Below, piece after piece: positions 24,767-34,062 of a DNA stretch of 64,000 bases. The stretch comes from a bacterium (GTDB taxonomy: Bacteria > Desulfobacterota > Binatia > HRBIN30 > CADEER01). The position numbers and the translations under genes are program-made. Where the stretch lies: contig JAUIGL010000019.1 in assembly GCA_030430165.1 (NCBI GenBank), forward strand, positions 1-64,000. Direction: 5' to 3'. The notes under the pieces are model-generated. The model did no database searches, had not been told where the DNA came from, and saw only the letters and a program-made list of their open reading frames with translations. The stretch's first letter is position 1. Every line of letters begins with the position of its first letter.

Positions 24767-27700
24767 TCACTTGTGGCGTTTTCGCGCGATCGGCAGGGTG
24801 ACGCGGAACGTCGCGCCGGAGCCGATGTCCGGCAACGCCTCGAGGGTCCCGCCGTTCGAGTCCACGAGGTGGCGGCTGATCGACAGGCCGAGCCCCATTC
24901 CGCCCTTCTTGGTCGTGTGGAACTGATCAAAGAGCCGGCCGCGCTCGGCTTGCGGGACACCGGGGCCGTTGTCGGCGACGTCGATCTGGACGAAGCCCCG
25001 TTTGCGGGTGCTGCGAATCGTGACCTCGCGGCGGACGACGTCCGACTCGACCAGACTGTCGATCGCATTCTGTACCAGGTTGATGATCACCTGCTCGATC
25101 TCGGTCGGTTCGACCTCGACTTCGGGCAAATCCTTGCCGTGCTGGATATGGATCAGGACGTTGTGGTCGCGCGCCGTCCCGGCGAGCAAGCTCGAAGCGT
25201 GGTCGAGGATCGCTTCGACCGACGCCGACCCGCGTTTGTGGGCGCCTCCCTTCACGTGCGAGCGGAGGTTGTGGATGATGTCTCCGGCGCGGATCGCCTC
25301 GTTGGCGACGCGCTCGAGGATCTCGGAGAAGGCCTCGCGGTCGATTTCCGGTGCGTCGAGCCAGCGCGCGCAGGCCCTGCTGTAGTTGGCGATGGCGGTG
25401 AGCGGCTGGTTGAGCTCGTGGGCGATGCCGGTGGCGAGCTGGCCCAGCGAGCCGAGGCGGAAGGATTTGGCGAGTGCTTCGCGCTGGCGGACGCCTTCGT
25501 CCTCGAGCTTCTGGCGGGCGAGCGCGTTGGCGACGATCCCGGCGGCGACCGAGAGGATCTGATCGGTGCCGGCGATCGGCACGTGGTGCGGTTCGCTGTA
25601 GCCGATGCTGGCGTAGCCGAACACCCGTCCGTTGTCGGCGATCGGGCAGTTCAACAAGGTCCGGATGCCGATTGCTTCGAGAACGACCGCCGCGTCACGG
25701 TCCGTTTCCGGGAACCGGTCCGTGTGCATGATCCAGGGGCCTGTGGAATGGATCAACTGGTCGTAGAAGCCCGGCGCCGAGTCGAACGGAAAATTCTCGA
25801 CCGGTGCCGGTTCGCCGCGGTCGACCCACTCGCAGTAGGTCGAGGCGGTCATCGTTACTTGGTCGAGCAGGATGATCGCGGCGCGCTCGCAGCCGGCGAA
25901 TCCCGCGAAGGACTCGACGATCTCCTCGATCCCGGTGCGGATCTCGGACAAGGGCCGTTTGATGAAGTCGACTGCTATTCTCGACAGGGTGTCTTCTAGT
26001 CGGTTGTGGCGTTCGTGCTCTTGTTCGGCTCGTTGCCGCGCCACCATGTTGGTGAGCGCGTCGGCGGCGACGCTGAGCGAGCGCAGCTCGGCTTCTTTCC
26101 AGCTCACGCGAGGCGGGCGCGCTCCCGCCCCGAACCATCCGATGCGTTTGCCGTCGGCCACCAAAGCGAAGCTGGCAACGGTGCTTACCTCACCCCTGCG
26201 GATTGCCTGCGTGGCGTCCGGTCGCAGGGCGGCGAGCCGTGTCGGGTCGAGGATCAGGTAGGGTTCGTCGGATCGAATCCAGTCCCCGAACAGAGAGCCC
26301 GGCGTCGTGTCGGTCGTGTAATAGTCGGGAACGATCGGCGCGCTGCCCTTCTCCCACCACCCCCGCAGCAGCTTGGCGGTTTTCTGGTCTTCGGCGAGCA
26401 GGGCGATGCCGCATCGGTTGCAGCCGACGAAACGAGCAATGGTCTCCAGCGCGTTTCCGATTCCGGCGTCGATCTCGTCCGCCGGGAGGTTCATGAAATT
26501 GGAGACCAGGGAGGTGAGGAGACGCTCGAAATTGATTCGCCTCTTGAGCTCGTGTTCCGATTGTCGCCGGTTGACCGCGGCAGCGATTTGCTCCGCGAAG
26601 ACGCGCAACATGGCGAGCTCGTGCGACGACCAGGTGCGATCGTGGTCGAGCGTCTCCAGCGTCATCGTCCCGGCCACCTGGTCGGCGCCGGCGAGCGGGA
26701 TCATGACGCAGGACCGGGTTCCGTGGTCGCGCAGAAAACGGCGCTCTTCGACGGCGCGTTCGGGCAACTGATCGACGGTCGGGACCACCACCGTGCGTCC
26801 GTCGAGGATCTCGGCGGCAAAGTAGGGAAGGGCGCTCATCGGCAGGTCGCGCAGGCCGTCGTCGACCGCGCTCGGCTTGTCGGCGAGGTACATGGCGACC
26901 TGCTCCGCGTTCTCACTCTCGCGGTCGAAGACATAGACGTAGGCTCGATCGGCGACACTGAAGTGCCCGACTCGGCCGAGCGCGTAGTGGATTGCGCTGT
27001 CCATCTCGCCGAGCGGGGTCGCGACCAGCCGGTCGGAGACGTCGGCGAGCAGTTTGTCGAACTCGGAGAAGCGGGTGCGCGCGTCGAGCAGCCGCATCCG
27101 CTCGGTGACGTCCTCGGTGAGACCGGCCAGCCGCAGCTCTCCGGAGCCGCGGGTCTCGTCGGGAAAGATCTTGGTGCGCATCCACCGGGTCGAACCGTCG
27201 CCGTGTCGGAAGCGGTAGATCAGCTCACGATCGGTCAGCTCGTTCTTGAACAGGTTCAGGAACGATTCGCGGTCCTCCGGTACTATCTGTTCGAGGACCA
27301 GGGTCGGATTGGTGTACAGCTCTTCTTGCGGAAACCCGGTGAGCTTCGCGGCCGCGTCGTTCGAGTAGAGGACGCGCGGCGGATCCGACGCCCAGACGAA
27401 GAAATGATGGTCGATGGTTCGCGACAACTGGTTGAGGAATAGGGATGTCTGCTCGAGCGCGTTTTCGGTGACGCTGCGCTCGCGCAGGCTGGCGATCAGG
27501 CGGCCGGCGGCGCGCAGCAGAGAAACGTGCTCGTCTTGCCAGTCGGTGGGCTGGTCGGAGGTGATGCCGATGGCGACGATTCTCTGCGCCGTCGACTCGG
27601 TCGGGTACCAGGCGAGGGAGCGGATTCCGACCGCGGCGACGGCGGCGGCAAAGCCTTCGGGAATGCGCGGGTCCTTGGTGACGTCTCCGATCAGTGTCGG

Positions 27701-28015
27701 CTGCTCGATCGAGCCGAAGAGCTCCTCCATGGTGTCGAGGTCGGTCGCAAGCTCGGTGGTGTCGACCGACTCACTGCGTGCCCAGGAGGAGATGTTGCGC
27801 AAAGTGTTGCTGCCTCGATCCAGCTCGGAGACGCCGCAACATGCGGCTCCCGAGAAGTCGGCGACCAACTCGAGCACGCGCTCGATCCCCGATTCGATCT
27901 CGTGCGCAGGCAGGGAGACGAATTCGGTGGCGAGACGCAGCAGCGCCGACTCCAGCGCTTCTCGCTGGCGAGCGTCGATCGGAGGCGTCTGCAGCTTGCG
28001 TGCTGGTATGGTCAC
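24767..28015 (-). CDS. Multi-GAF/PAS sensor histidine kinase
   Basis: 1082 residues from a GTG start. Reading from the N-terminus I see a GAF domain (about 15-175), a PAS domain (190-310; FVWASDPPRVLYSNDAAAKLTGF and ITE-like GLTEDVTERMR), then three further GAF domains (about 320-490, 500-660, 670-830), a HisKA helix with the phosphorylated His about residue 866 in GIAHELNQPLTAI, and an HATPase domain with NLVQNAIDSL, DNGPGVP and GMGLGLSISRHLVDSNGG. No membrane helix is evident, so it is a cytoplasmic sensor; GAF ligands are unknown. The FixL-type HELNQPL box and the adjacent FixJ-type regulator support a cognate pair. Confidence 0.93.
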   Translation of the reverse strand: MTIPARKLQTPPIDARQREALESALLRLATEFVSLPAHEIESGIERVLELVADFSGAACCGVSELDRGSNTLRNISSWARSESVDTTELATDLDTMEELFGSIEQPTLIGDVTKDPRIPEGFAAAVAAVGIRSLAWYPTESTAQRIVAIGITSDQPTDWQDEHVSLLRAAGRLIASLRERSVTENALEQTSLFLNQLSRTIDHHFFVWASDPPRVLYSNDAAAKLTGFPQEELYTNPTLVLEQIVPEDRESFLNLFKNELTDRELIYRFRHGDGSTRWMRTKIFPDETRGSGELRLAGLTEDVTERMRLLDARTRFSEFDKLLADVSDRLVATPLGEMDSAIHYALGRVGHFSVADRAYVYVFDRESENAEQVAMYLADKPSAVDDGLRDLPMSALPYFAAEILDGRTVVVPTVDQLPERAVEERRFLRDHGTRSCVMIPLAGADQVAGTMTLETLDHDRTWSSHELAMLRVFAEQIAAAVNRRQSEHELKRRINFERLLTSLVSNFMNLPADEIDAGIGNALETIARFVGCNRCGIALLAEDQKTAKLLRGWWEKGSAPIVPDYYTTDTTPGSLFGDWIRSDEPYLILDPTRLAALRPDATQAIRRGEVSTVASFALVADGKRIGWFGAGARPPRVSWKEAELRSLSVAADALTNMVARQRAEQEHERHNRLEDTLSRIAVDFIKRPLSEIRTGIEEIVESFAGFAGCERAAIILLDQVTMTASTYCEWVDRGEPAPVENFPFDSAPGFYDQLIHSTGPWIMHTDRFPETDRDAAVVLEAIGIRTLLNCPIADNGRVFGYASIGYSEPHHVPIAGTDQILSVAAGIVANALARQKLEDEGVRQREALAKSFRLGSLGQLATGIAHELNQPLTAIANYSRACARWLDAPEIDREAFSEILERVANEAIRAGDIIHNLRSHVKGGAHKRGSASVEAILDHASSLLAGTARDHNVLIHIQHGKDLPEVEVEPTEIEQVIINLVQNAIDSLVESDVVRREVTIRSTRKRGFVQIDVADNGPGVPQAERGRLFDQFHTTKKGGMGLGLSISRHLVDSNGGTLEALPDIGSGATFRVTLPIARKRHK

Positions 28016-28167
28016 GGCCGTTTCCCGCGTCGGCTGGAATGGGATGCCGAGCCTCCGACGGCTATCACGATGGCCCTCTGGCGGCCATACGAGCTTCCCG
28101 AAGCCCGTCCGCGGCTTCGCACCGTCTCTGGAAGAGCGGCTGCGGACCGGATACTGATGCTGGTCCC

Positions 28168-30183
28168 ATGCCAGGCGACCGATTCTACATTACCACCGCG
28201 ATCGATTACCCCAACAGCGTGCCCCACATGGGCCATGCCTACGAGAAGGTCGTGGCCGATTTCTACGCCCGGGCGGCCCGGGCGCGCGGCCGGCGCACTC
28301 ATTTCTTGATCGGCCTCGACGAGCACGGCCAGAAGATCCAGGAAGCCGCCGACAAGGCCGGGGTCTCGGCGCAGGCCTTCGTCGATGAGAAGGCAGGCAT
28401 CTTCGAGCACCTCTACCAGCTGCTCGAGGTTTCCAACGACGACTTCATCCGCACCTCGGAGGAGCGGCACCACTCCTTCGCCCGCGATCTGTACTCCAAG
28501 GTGCGCGACCGGGGCGACATCTACAAAGGGTTCTACGAGGGAGACTACTGCATCTCCTGTGAGAAGTTCCTGACCCCGACCGAGCTGGTCGACGGCAAGT
28601 GCCCGATTCACGACCGGCCGACCACGGTCATTCGCGAGGAGTCCTACTTCTTCCGCCTGAGCAAGTACCGCGACCAGATTCGCCAACACATCGAGGCGAA
28701 TCCCGACTTCATCTTCCCCGACGAGCGCCGCAACGAAATCCTGTCGCGCCTCGACGGCGAGGTGCGCGACCTGTCGATCTCGCGCTCGACCTTCGATTGG
28801 GGGATCCCGCTGCCGGACGATCCCGAGCACGTCCTCTATGTGTGGTTCGACGCGCTGTCGAACTACTATTCGGCGCTGCTGCAGCCGAACGACATCTCAG
28901 CCGACTTCTGGCCCTGTGATTGCCACGTCATCGGCAAGGACATCCTCTGGTTCCACACCGTGATCTGGCCCGGGATGCTGCTGTCGGCGGGCTACGAGTT
29001 GCCGCGCCAGGTCTACGTGCACGGGTTCATCCTCGACAAGGACGGCCGCAAGATGGCCAAGCATCTCGGCAACGTCGTCGATCCGCTGGAGGTGGTGCGC
29101 GAATACTCGGTCGACGTGCTGCGCTACTACTTCCTGCGCTCCTTCTCGAGTGGCAAGGACGGCAAGTTTTCGATGGCCGACCTCGAGGAAAGATACCACT
29201 CTGAGCTCGGCAACGACCTCGGCAACCTGGTCATGCGGGTAGCCAAGTTGGTCCAGACCAAGCTCGGCGGCGCGGTCGAGGTCGGCGGCGACAATGCCGA
29301 GCTCGCCGATCGGCTGCCGCCGCGCCAGACGGTCGAAAGATTCTTTCGCGCCGCCGATGCGCGCGAGCACAACCGGGCGCTGGAAGAGCTGTGGGAGTAC
29401 GTGCGCGCCGCCAATGTCTACATGAACGACCGCGCCCCGTGGCGGATCAACGACCCGGCAGAGCTCGCTGCGGTGCTCGGTGCGGGGGTCGGTGCTCTGC
29501 GCGTGATCGCGCATCTGCTCGAGCCGGCAATGCCCGAGACCGCGCGCCGCGTCGCCGACACCCTGGGCTTTGCTCTCGGTCCGATCGACGACCTCGACGG
29601 GCCGGCGATCCCCTGTCAGGTGAAGGTGGCCGAGCCGATGTTTCCGCGCCGAGAGAGCGAGAAGAAGGAGCGCGGCGGCAAGGGCGGGGGTAAGTCGTCG
29701 GGCGACGTCGATCCGTTCGCCAAGCTCGAGATTCGCGTCGGCCGCATCGAGTCCGCCGGCGACCACCCCGACGCCGACCAGCTCTTCGTGCTCGCCGTCG
29801 ATCTGGGGGAGGGCGAGAATCGGTCGATTTGCGCCGGCTTACGCGAGCACCTGAAGGCGGAAGACCTGATCGGGCGCAAGGTCATGGTGCTCGCCAATCT
29901 CAAACCGGCGGTGCTGCGCGGAGTGCCGAGTGCCGGAATGGTTCTGGCCAGCGATCGCAGCGATGGCGCGGTGATTCCGGTCGACCCGGGTAACGCCGAG
30001 GTCGGCGAGCTGATCACAGTCGAGGGAATCGAGCCGGCACCGAAGAAGAAGCTGTCGAAAAGCAACTTCGAGAAGGCACCGCTGCTCGTCGCCAACGGAG
30101 TCGTGACCTATCGCGACCAGCCGCTGCGCAGCAGCGCCGGCGAAATCCGCTGCGACGCCGAGGACGGCGCGACAGTCCGATAG
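28168..30183 (+). CDS. metG: Methionyl-tRNA synthetase with C-terminal tRNA-binding domain
   Basis: 671 residues. The class I HIGH signature is PHMGHAYE (about 19-26) and the KMSKS loop is present as KMAKHLGN (about 295). A single zinc knuckle is built from CISCEKF and KCPIHD, as in the one-knuckle subgroup. The anticodon-binding helical domain includes NRALEELWEYVRAANVYMNDRAPW. A lysine-rich, low-complexity linker (EKKERGGKGGGKSSGD) leads into a Trbp111-like OB-fold tRNA-binding domain (about 565-671) with KLEIRVGRI, HPDADQLFVLAVDLG and RGVPSAGMVLA. It charges tRNA-Met in the cytoplasm. It is divergent from the sensor kinase; the terminal intergenic space holds the hairpin array. Confidence 0.97.
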   Translation: MPGDRFYITTAIDYPNSVPHMGHAYEKVVADFYARAARARGRRTHFLIGLDEHGQKIQEAADKAGVSAQAFVDEKAGIFEHLYQLLEVSNDDFIRTSEERHHSFARDLYSKVRDRGDIYKGFYEGDYCISCEKFLTPTELVDGKCPIHDRPTTVIREESYFFRLSKYRDQIRQHIEANPDFIFPDERRNEILSRLDGEVRDLSISRSTFDWGIPLPDDPEHVLYVWFDALSNYYSALLQPNDISADFWPCDCHVIGKDILWFHTVIWPGMLLSAGYELPRQVYVHGFILDKDGRKMAKHLGNVVDPLEVVREYSVDVLRYYFLRSFSSGKDGKFSMADLEERYHSELGNDLGNLVMRVAKLVQTKLGGAVEVGGDNAELADRLPPRQTVERFFRAADAREHNRALEELWEYVRAANVYMNDRAPWRINDPAELAAVLGAGVGALRVIAHLLEPAMPETARRVADTLGFALGPIDDLDGPAIPCQVKVAEPMFPRRESEKKERGGKGGGKSSGDVDPFAKLEIRVGRIESAGDHPDADQLFVLAVDLGEGENRSICAGLREHLKAEDLIGRKVMVLANLKPAVLRGVPSAGMVLASDRSDGAVIPVDPGNAEVGELITVEGIEPAPKKKLSKSNFEKAPLLVANGVVTYRDQPLRSSAGEIRCDAEDGATVR

Positions 30184-30191
30184 CGCGCCTC

Positions 30192-30450
30192 GCGCGCCTC
30201 CGGCGCGCAGGTCCCAAGCGTCGCTACGCGACGCGTCCCAAGCTCGCCTATGGCGAGCGTCCCAATGCCGCGCTGCGCGCGGCGTCCCAAGCGCCCTCTG
30301 GGCGCGCCGATGAGGGCCGTCCTAATTTTGGACGCGCGCTATGGCGCGCTTGGGACGACGGGAGCGAAGCGACTGTCTTGGGACGCGCTAGCGAAGCGAG
30401 GCGCTTTGGGACGGCGCGCAGCGCCTTGGGACCGCGCGCCGCAGGCGCGC
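30192..30450. repeat. Tandem micro-hairpin array with GTCCCAA linkers, inverted about its centre
   Basis: The whole gap between the convergent metG and DUF6174 genes is a patterned array. On the left side, short perfect palindromes with 3-base loops are separated by the heptamer GTCCCAA at 30211-30217, 30235-30241, 30259-30265 and 30284-30290 (24-25 base period). The stems at 30218-30234, 30242-30258 and 30267-30283 each have 7 pairs. At 30319-30333 the linkers meet as GTCCTAA/TTTTGGAC, and from there the reverse complement TTGGGAC recurs at 30350, 30378, 30406 and 30426. The outermost hairpins, 30192-30208 and 30434-30450, share the stem GCGCGCC/GGCGCGC with different loops. No coding function is apparent. 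Confidence 0.85.
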
Positions 30451-30451
30451 T

Positions 30452-31531
30452 TCAGGGTGGGATGATTTCGCAGCGGCCGGGGGCGAGGTGACAGGAGCCG
30501 TTGACGCAGAAGGCGGTGCCGCAGTCGGCGTCGTTGGTGCAGCTGCGCCGGTTGCACGCGCCGGTGCGGCTGTCCGGGGGCAGCAGGCAGTCGAAACCGG
30601 CCGGGCAGGCGGTCTCGTCGCCGCAGCGGTCGGCCGCGCAACGGTGGTCGGTGTCGCAGTGCGTTCCGACCGGACAGGCTTCGTCGCCGAGACAGCCGGG
30701 TTGGCAGACCTTGACCGCGGGGTCGCAGGCGCAGCTGCGAGGGTCGAGTCCGATCGGTGCGCAGATGTCGATCGCTGCGGAGCAATCGCTGTCGCCGTCG
30801 CAGTCCGACTGGGCGTCGAAGCAGACGCCGCAGCCGACGAACCCGCCCGGCTCGATACAGGCGCCGTCGAAGGGGTCGCAGTCGGCAGAGCTGGAGCAGG
30901 TCGCCTGGGAGAGATCGCGCAGCTCGCCGAGGCGCAGCGAGAGCTCGTCGTCGGCGAGCAGACGCTGGTAGTCGACGTAGAAGTTGTCGGGCAGTCCGGT
31001 CTCGGCCGAGAATGCCACGTCCAGTTGCTCCGCGATCGGGATCGCGTTGGCGATGATGTCGAAGACCTCTTCGACCTGGTGCAGGTGGTCGGTGTACTCG
31101 GGGTGAATGATGGCCCCCGCCGCGTCGCGATAGGCGACGATTTCGCCGTCGAGCACTTCGATGCGAACGTCGTGCGGCGGCGGACAGAAACAGCCTACCT
31201 GATAGCGATATTCGTAGTGGGTCAGGCCGAGCGACTGCCAGCGGGCGCGCGCCGCGGCGAGCTCGCCGGACTCGTCATCGCGGTGCGGGCAACCGCGCAG
31301 CGCCGAGTCGACGCCGGCAATCAGCTCGTTGATGGCGACGTCGCCGTCGCCGTCGCCGTCTGCTTGCAGGCAGCGGCCCGAATCCTCGCGCTCGAGGCTG
31401 ATGCCGACGCTCATCGTCAGCTCGTTGATCGCGACCCGCTGGTCGTAGTCGCAATCACAAGGGCAGGGCTGGGCGCTCGCCGGAATCGCGACCGCCAGGG
31501 CGCTTGCCAACCACACGATCCAGGATTTCAT
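30452..31531 (-). CDS. Secreted Cys-rich protein with EF-hand/dockerin-like pair and DUF6174 domain
   Basis: 359 residues. ATG 31531 gives a signal peptide, MKSWIVWLASALAVAIPASA, cut before QPCPC. Residues 22-80 hold two calcium-loop-like repeats (DCDYDQRVAINEL and DGDGDGDVAINELIAGV) of dockerin appearance. Residues about 88-190 match DUF6174 (ARARWQSLGLTHYEYRY, CFCPPPHDVRIEVLDG). The last 150 residues are rich in Cys arranged in short repeated units (SADCDPFDGAC, DEACPVGTHCDTDHRC, NDADCGTAFC), presumably disulfide-bonded after export. The function is unknown. A longer frame upstream is unlikely because the signal peptide begins at 31531. It ends next to the hairpin array. Confidence 0.85.
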   Translation of the reverse strand: MKSWIVWLASALAVAIPASAQPCPCDCDYDQRVAINELTMSVGISLEREDSGRCLQADGDGDGDVAINELIAGVDSALRGCPHRDDESGELAAARARWQSLGLTHYEYRYQVGCFCPPPHDVRIEVLDGEIVAYRDAAGAIIHPEYTDHLHQVEEVFDIIANAIPIAEQLDVAFSAETGLPDNFYVDYQRLLADDELSLRLGELRDLSQATCSSSADCDPFDGACIEPGGFVGCGVCFDAQSDCDGDSDCSAAIDICAPIGLDPRSCACDPAVKVCQPGCLGDEACPVGTHCDTDHRCAADRCGDETACPAGFDCLLPPDSRTGACNRRSCTNDADCGTAFCVNGSCHLAPGRCEIIPP

Positions 31532-31555
31532 GCGCCACAGATTGGCACCCTTCGG

Positions 31556-31582
31556 CGGACAAAACAAGAGTTGTTTGGTCCG
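31556..31582. promoter_or_regulatory. Near-perfect 12-bp inverted repeat between divergent genes
   Basis: CGGACAAAACAA, a GAG loop and TTGTTTGGTCCG form arms that match at 11 of 12 positions. The site lies 25 bases upstream of the DUF6174 gene start and 108 bases upstream of phoD, in an otherwise featureless divergent spacer. It could be an operator for a dimeric repressor, or a hairpin in the leader of the minus-strand transcript. Confidence 0.45.
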
Positions 31583-31689
31583 TCGGGGGCATCGTCTCGT
31601 CGGCCTTTGACCCTGGGCAGTTGTGCCCGCGGTTGCTATGTCTTTCGAGACTGCGGCAGGGCCGCGCGCGGCAGGCCAGGAGGGGACCG

Positions 31690-33267
31690 ATGAAACTGAA
31701 CAGGCGGGAGATGCTGCGGCTGGCAGCGGGTGCGGGGATGCTGCCGATGTCGGCGTGGGTGACCGCCTGCGGCGACGACGAGCAAACGGTGGTGGCGCCG
31801 GCCGATCTGTTTCGCCACGGGGTCGCCAGCGGCGACCCGCTGAGCGACGCAGTGGTGCTGTGGACGCGAGTATCGCCGCGTTCGGACGGACCGATTCGCG
31901 TCGATTGGGAGATCGCCGAGGACCCGGAATTCTCGCGCGTGGTCGGCGGCGGCGGTATCATGACCGACGCCTCGCTCGACTACACGGTGAAAGTCGATGC
32001 GCGCGGGCTCGAGCCGGCGACGACGTACTACTATCGCTTTCTCTCGCTGTTTCGCGAGTCGCCGATCGGGCGCACGCGCACCGCGCCAGAGGGCCCGGCC
32101 GATCGCCTGCGCATCGCCGTGATGTCCTGCTCGAAGTACTCGCGCGGCCTCTTTCTCGGCTATCGAGACGTCGCCCGGCGCGCCGATCTCGACGTCGTTC
32201 TCCATCTCGGCGACTACATCTACGAGGGCGGCGAGACCAGGGAGCTCCGGCCGCACGACCCGCCGCGCGAGGTGGTATCGCTGCAGGACTACCGGACCCG
32301 CTACGCGCAGTACCGCAGCGATCCGCATTTGCAGGAGGCGCACCGGCAGCATCCCTTCGTCAGCGTGTGGGACGACCACGAGAGCACCAACAACTCCTAT
32401 CGCGACGGCGCCTCCAATCACGATCCGTCCGAAGGCGACTGGTTCGAGCGCAAGGCGACGGCGCAGCGGGTCTACTCGGAATGGATGCCGATTCGGGTGG
32501 AGTCGCCGGACCGCATCTTCCGCCACCTGCCGTACGGAGACCTGGCCGACCTGATCATGCTCGACACGCGCTTGTGGGGCCGGGACGAGCAAGTCGAGCC
32601 GTCCGACGTCGAGGCGATCATGGACCCGCAGCGGACGATCCTCGGCTTCGATCAGGAAGAGTGGCTCGCCGAGAAGCTGCTTCAGTCGCGCGCTCGTTGG
32701 AAGATCGTCGGCCAGCAGGTGATCTTCTCGCAGTGGAAGATCTCCGCCGCGCCGAACTCGGAGGGCGGCGGTGCGGTCGGCAACACCGACGGCTGGGATG
32801 GCTACGACGCGAGCCGGCGCCGGGTCTTCGAGGTCCTGCGCGGCGGCGGTGTCGAGGACGTGGTCTTTCTGACCGGCGACGTCCACAGCTCGTGGGCGAT
32901 GGAGTTTACCGAGGACCCCAACAACCCGGCGACCTACGACCCGGAGACGGGGAGCGGCTCGCTCGGCGTCGAGTTCGTCACCCCGGGGGTGACCAATACC
33001 TTTTTCAGCGGCGTGCCGCCGGAGATCTTTCTCAACCCGAACCCGCACATCAAGTACGGCGAGACGACGCAGCGCGGCTACGTCGTTCTCGACCTCAGTC
33101 CGCAGCGCGTCCAGGCGGCGTGGTTCCACTACGACCGGCTCGACGACGAGGCGGTCGAGCAGACCTTCGCGGTCGCCTTCGCCGCCGAGAGTGGCACCGG
33201 CCACCTGGTAGAAGAAGCCGAGCCTGAGCCGCCTCCCGGCGACGTTGCCGATCTCGCGCCTGCCTGA
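31690..33267 (+). CDS. phoD: PhoD-family alkaline phosphatase/phosphodiesterase, Tat lipoprotein-like
   Basis: 525 residues. The N-terminus MKLNRREMLRLAAGAGMLPMSAWVTAC has a twin-arginine and ends in a VTAC lipobox, so it is probably Tat-exported and lipid-anchored. Residues about 35-130 are the PhoD N-terminal (Ig-like) domain, with FRHGVASGDPLSDAVVLWTR. The metallophosphatase core follows with GDYIYEGG, SVWDDHEST, LDTRLWGRD and TGDVHSSWAMEF supplying Fe/Ca ligands. The family releases phosphate from phosphoesters in the envelope or outside the cell. Pho regulation is not visible in the upstream 158 bases. A short C-terminal Glu/Pro tail follows the catalytic fold. Confidence 0.93.
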   Translation: MKLNRREMLRLAAGAGMLPMSAWVTACGDDEQTVVAPADLFRHGVASGDPLSDAVVLWTRVSPRSDGPIRVDWEIAEDPEFSRVVGGGGIMTDASLDYTVKVDARGLEPATTYYYRFLSLFRESPIGRTRTAPEGPADRLRIAVMSCSKYSRGLFLGYRDVARRADLDVVLHLGDYIYEGGETRELRPHDPPREVVSLQDYRTRYAQYRSDPHLQEAHRQHPFVSVWDDHESTNNSYRDGASNHDPSEGDWFERKATAQRVYSEWMPIRVESPDRIFRHLPYGDLADLIMLDTRLWGRDEQVEPSDVEAIMDPQRTILGFDQEEWLAEKLLQSRARWKIVGQQVIFSQWKISAAPNSEGGGAVGNTDGWDGYDASRRRVFEVLRGGGVEDVVFLTGDVHSSWAMEFTEDPNNPATYDPETGSGSLGVEFVTPGVTNTFFSGVPPEIFLNPNPHIKYGETTQRGYVVLDLSPQRVQAAWFHYDRLDDEAVEQTFAVAFAAESGTGHLVEEAEPEPPPGDVADLAPA

Positions 33268-33280
33268 TCGGGCGGATCAG
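33264..33280. terminator. Small hairpin overlapping the stops of convergent phoD and xth
   Basis: CTGATC, loop GGGCG and GATCAG form a 6-pair stem that includes both stop codons. It lacks a U-run on either strand, so it is at best a weak bidirectional transcription end; it may be fortuitous. Confidence 0.25.
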
Positions 33281-34062
33281 TCGAGGATGCGATTGTCGAC
33301 GTCGACGCCGACCGGGCAGTGGTCGGACCCGGTCACGTTCGGCCAGATGTGGGCGCGGCGGACGTACGCCATCGCTTCCGGGCACGCCAGGACGTAGTCG
33401 ATGCGCCAGCCGACGTTGCGCTGGCGCGCCCCGAGTCGTTGGCTCCACCAGGTGTAGTGTCCGCCTTCGCGATGGAAGTGGCGAAAGGTGTCGACCCATC
33501 CGGCGTCGATCCAGCGCTGGAGCTCGGCGCGCTCCTCCGGCAGGAAGCCGCTGTTCTGGGTGTTCTGACGCGGTCGGGCGAGATCGATCTCGCAATGCGC
33601 GGTGTTGAAGTCGCCCATCACCAGGACCCGATGGCCGCTTTCGCGCAGCCCGGCGAGCTCGCGCAAGACGCGCCGGTAGAAGTCGAGCTTGTAGGGCACC
33701 CGGCTGTTGTCGCGTTGCGTGCCGCTGCCTTTCGGGAAGTAGCCGTTGGCGACGACGAGACGGCCGAAGCGGGCGATCAACAGCCGCCCCTCGCGGTCGA
33801 AGCGCTCTTCTCCGAGCGACGTGGTTACCTCGTTCGGGCGGCGCCGGCTCAGCAGGCCGACGCCGGAGTAGCCGGCACGCTCGGCCGGTTGGTAATACTG
33901 GTACCAGCGGGGCAGCTGACGGATCGCGTCGGGAAGCTGTTCGGGCCGCGCGCGCACTTCCTGCAGGGCGACCACCTGGGCGCGCGCGCCGCCGAGCCAG
34001 TCGGTGAATCCCTTGCGCGCGCATGCGCGCAAGCCGTTGACGTTCCAGGATACGATTCGCAT
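33277..34062 (-). CDS. xth: Exodeoxyribonuclease III / AP endonuclease
   Basis: 261 residues beginning MRIVSWNVNGLRA, the canonical ExoIII start; ATG 34062 was chosen accordingly. Metal and catalytic residues are seen in ALQEVRA (Glu), GYFPKGSG, VMGDFNTAH (Asp/Asn), WRIDYVLA and the terminal GSDHCPVGVDVD (Asp/His pair). The enzyme cleaves DNA 5' to abasic sites and removes 3' blocking groups during base excision repair. It is divergent from recCBD across 82 bases, giving a local DNA-repair cluster. Confidence 0.95.
   Translation of the reverse strand: MRIVSWNVNGLRACARKGFTDWLGGARAQVVALQEVRARPEQLPDAIRQLPRWYQYYQPAERAGYSGVGLLSRRRPNEVTTSLGEERFDREGRLLIARFGRLVVANGYFPKGSGTQRDNSRVPYKLDFYRRVLRELAGLRESGHRVLVMGDFNTAHCEIDLARPRQNTQNSGFLPEERAELQRWIDAGWVDTFRHFHREGGHYTWWSQRLGARQRNVGWRIDYVLACPEAMAYVRRAHIWPNVTGSDHCPVGVDVDNRILD

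Noticed and set aside
30192-30450. Possible CRISPR array
   Set aside because: The constant element is only 7 bases, the variable units are palindromes of about 17 bases, and the orientation flips in the middle; no cas genes are near.
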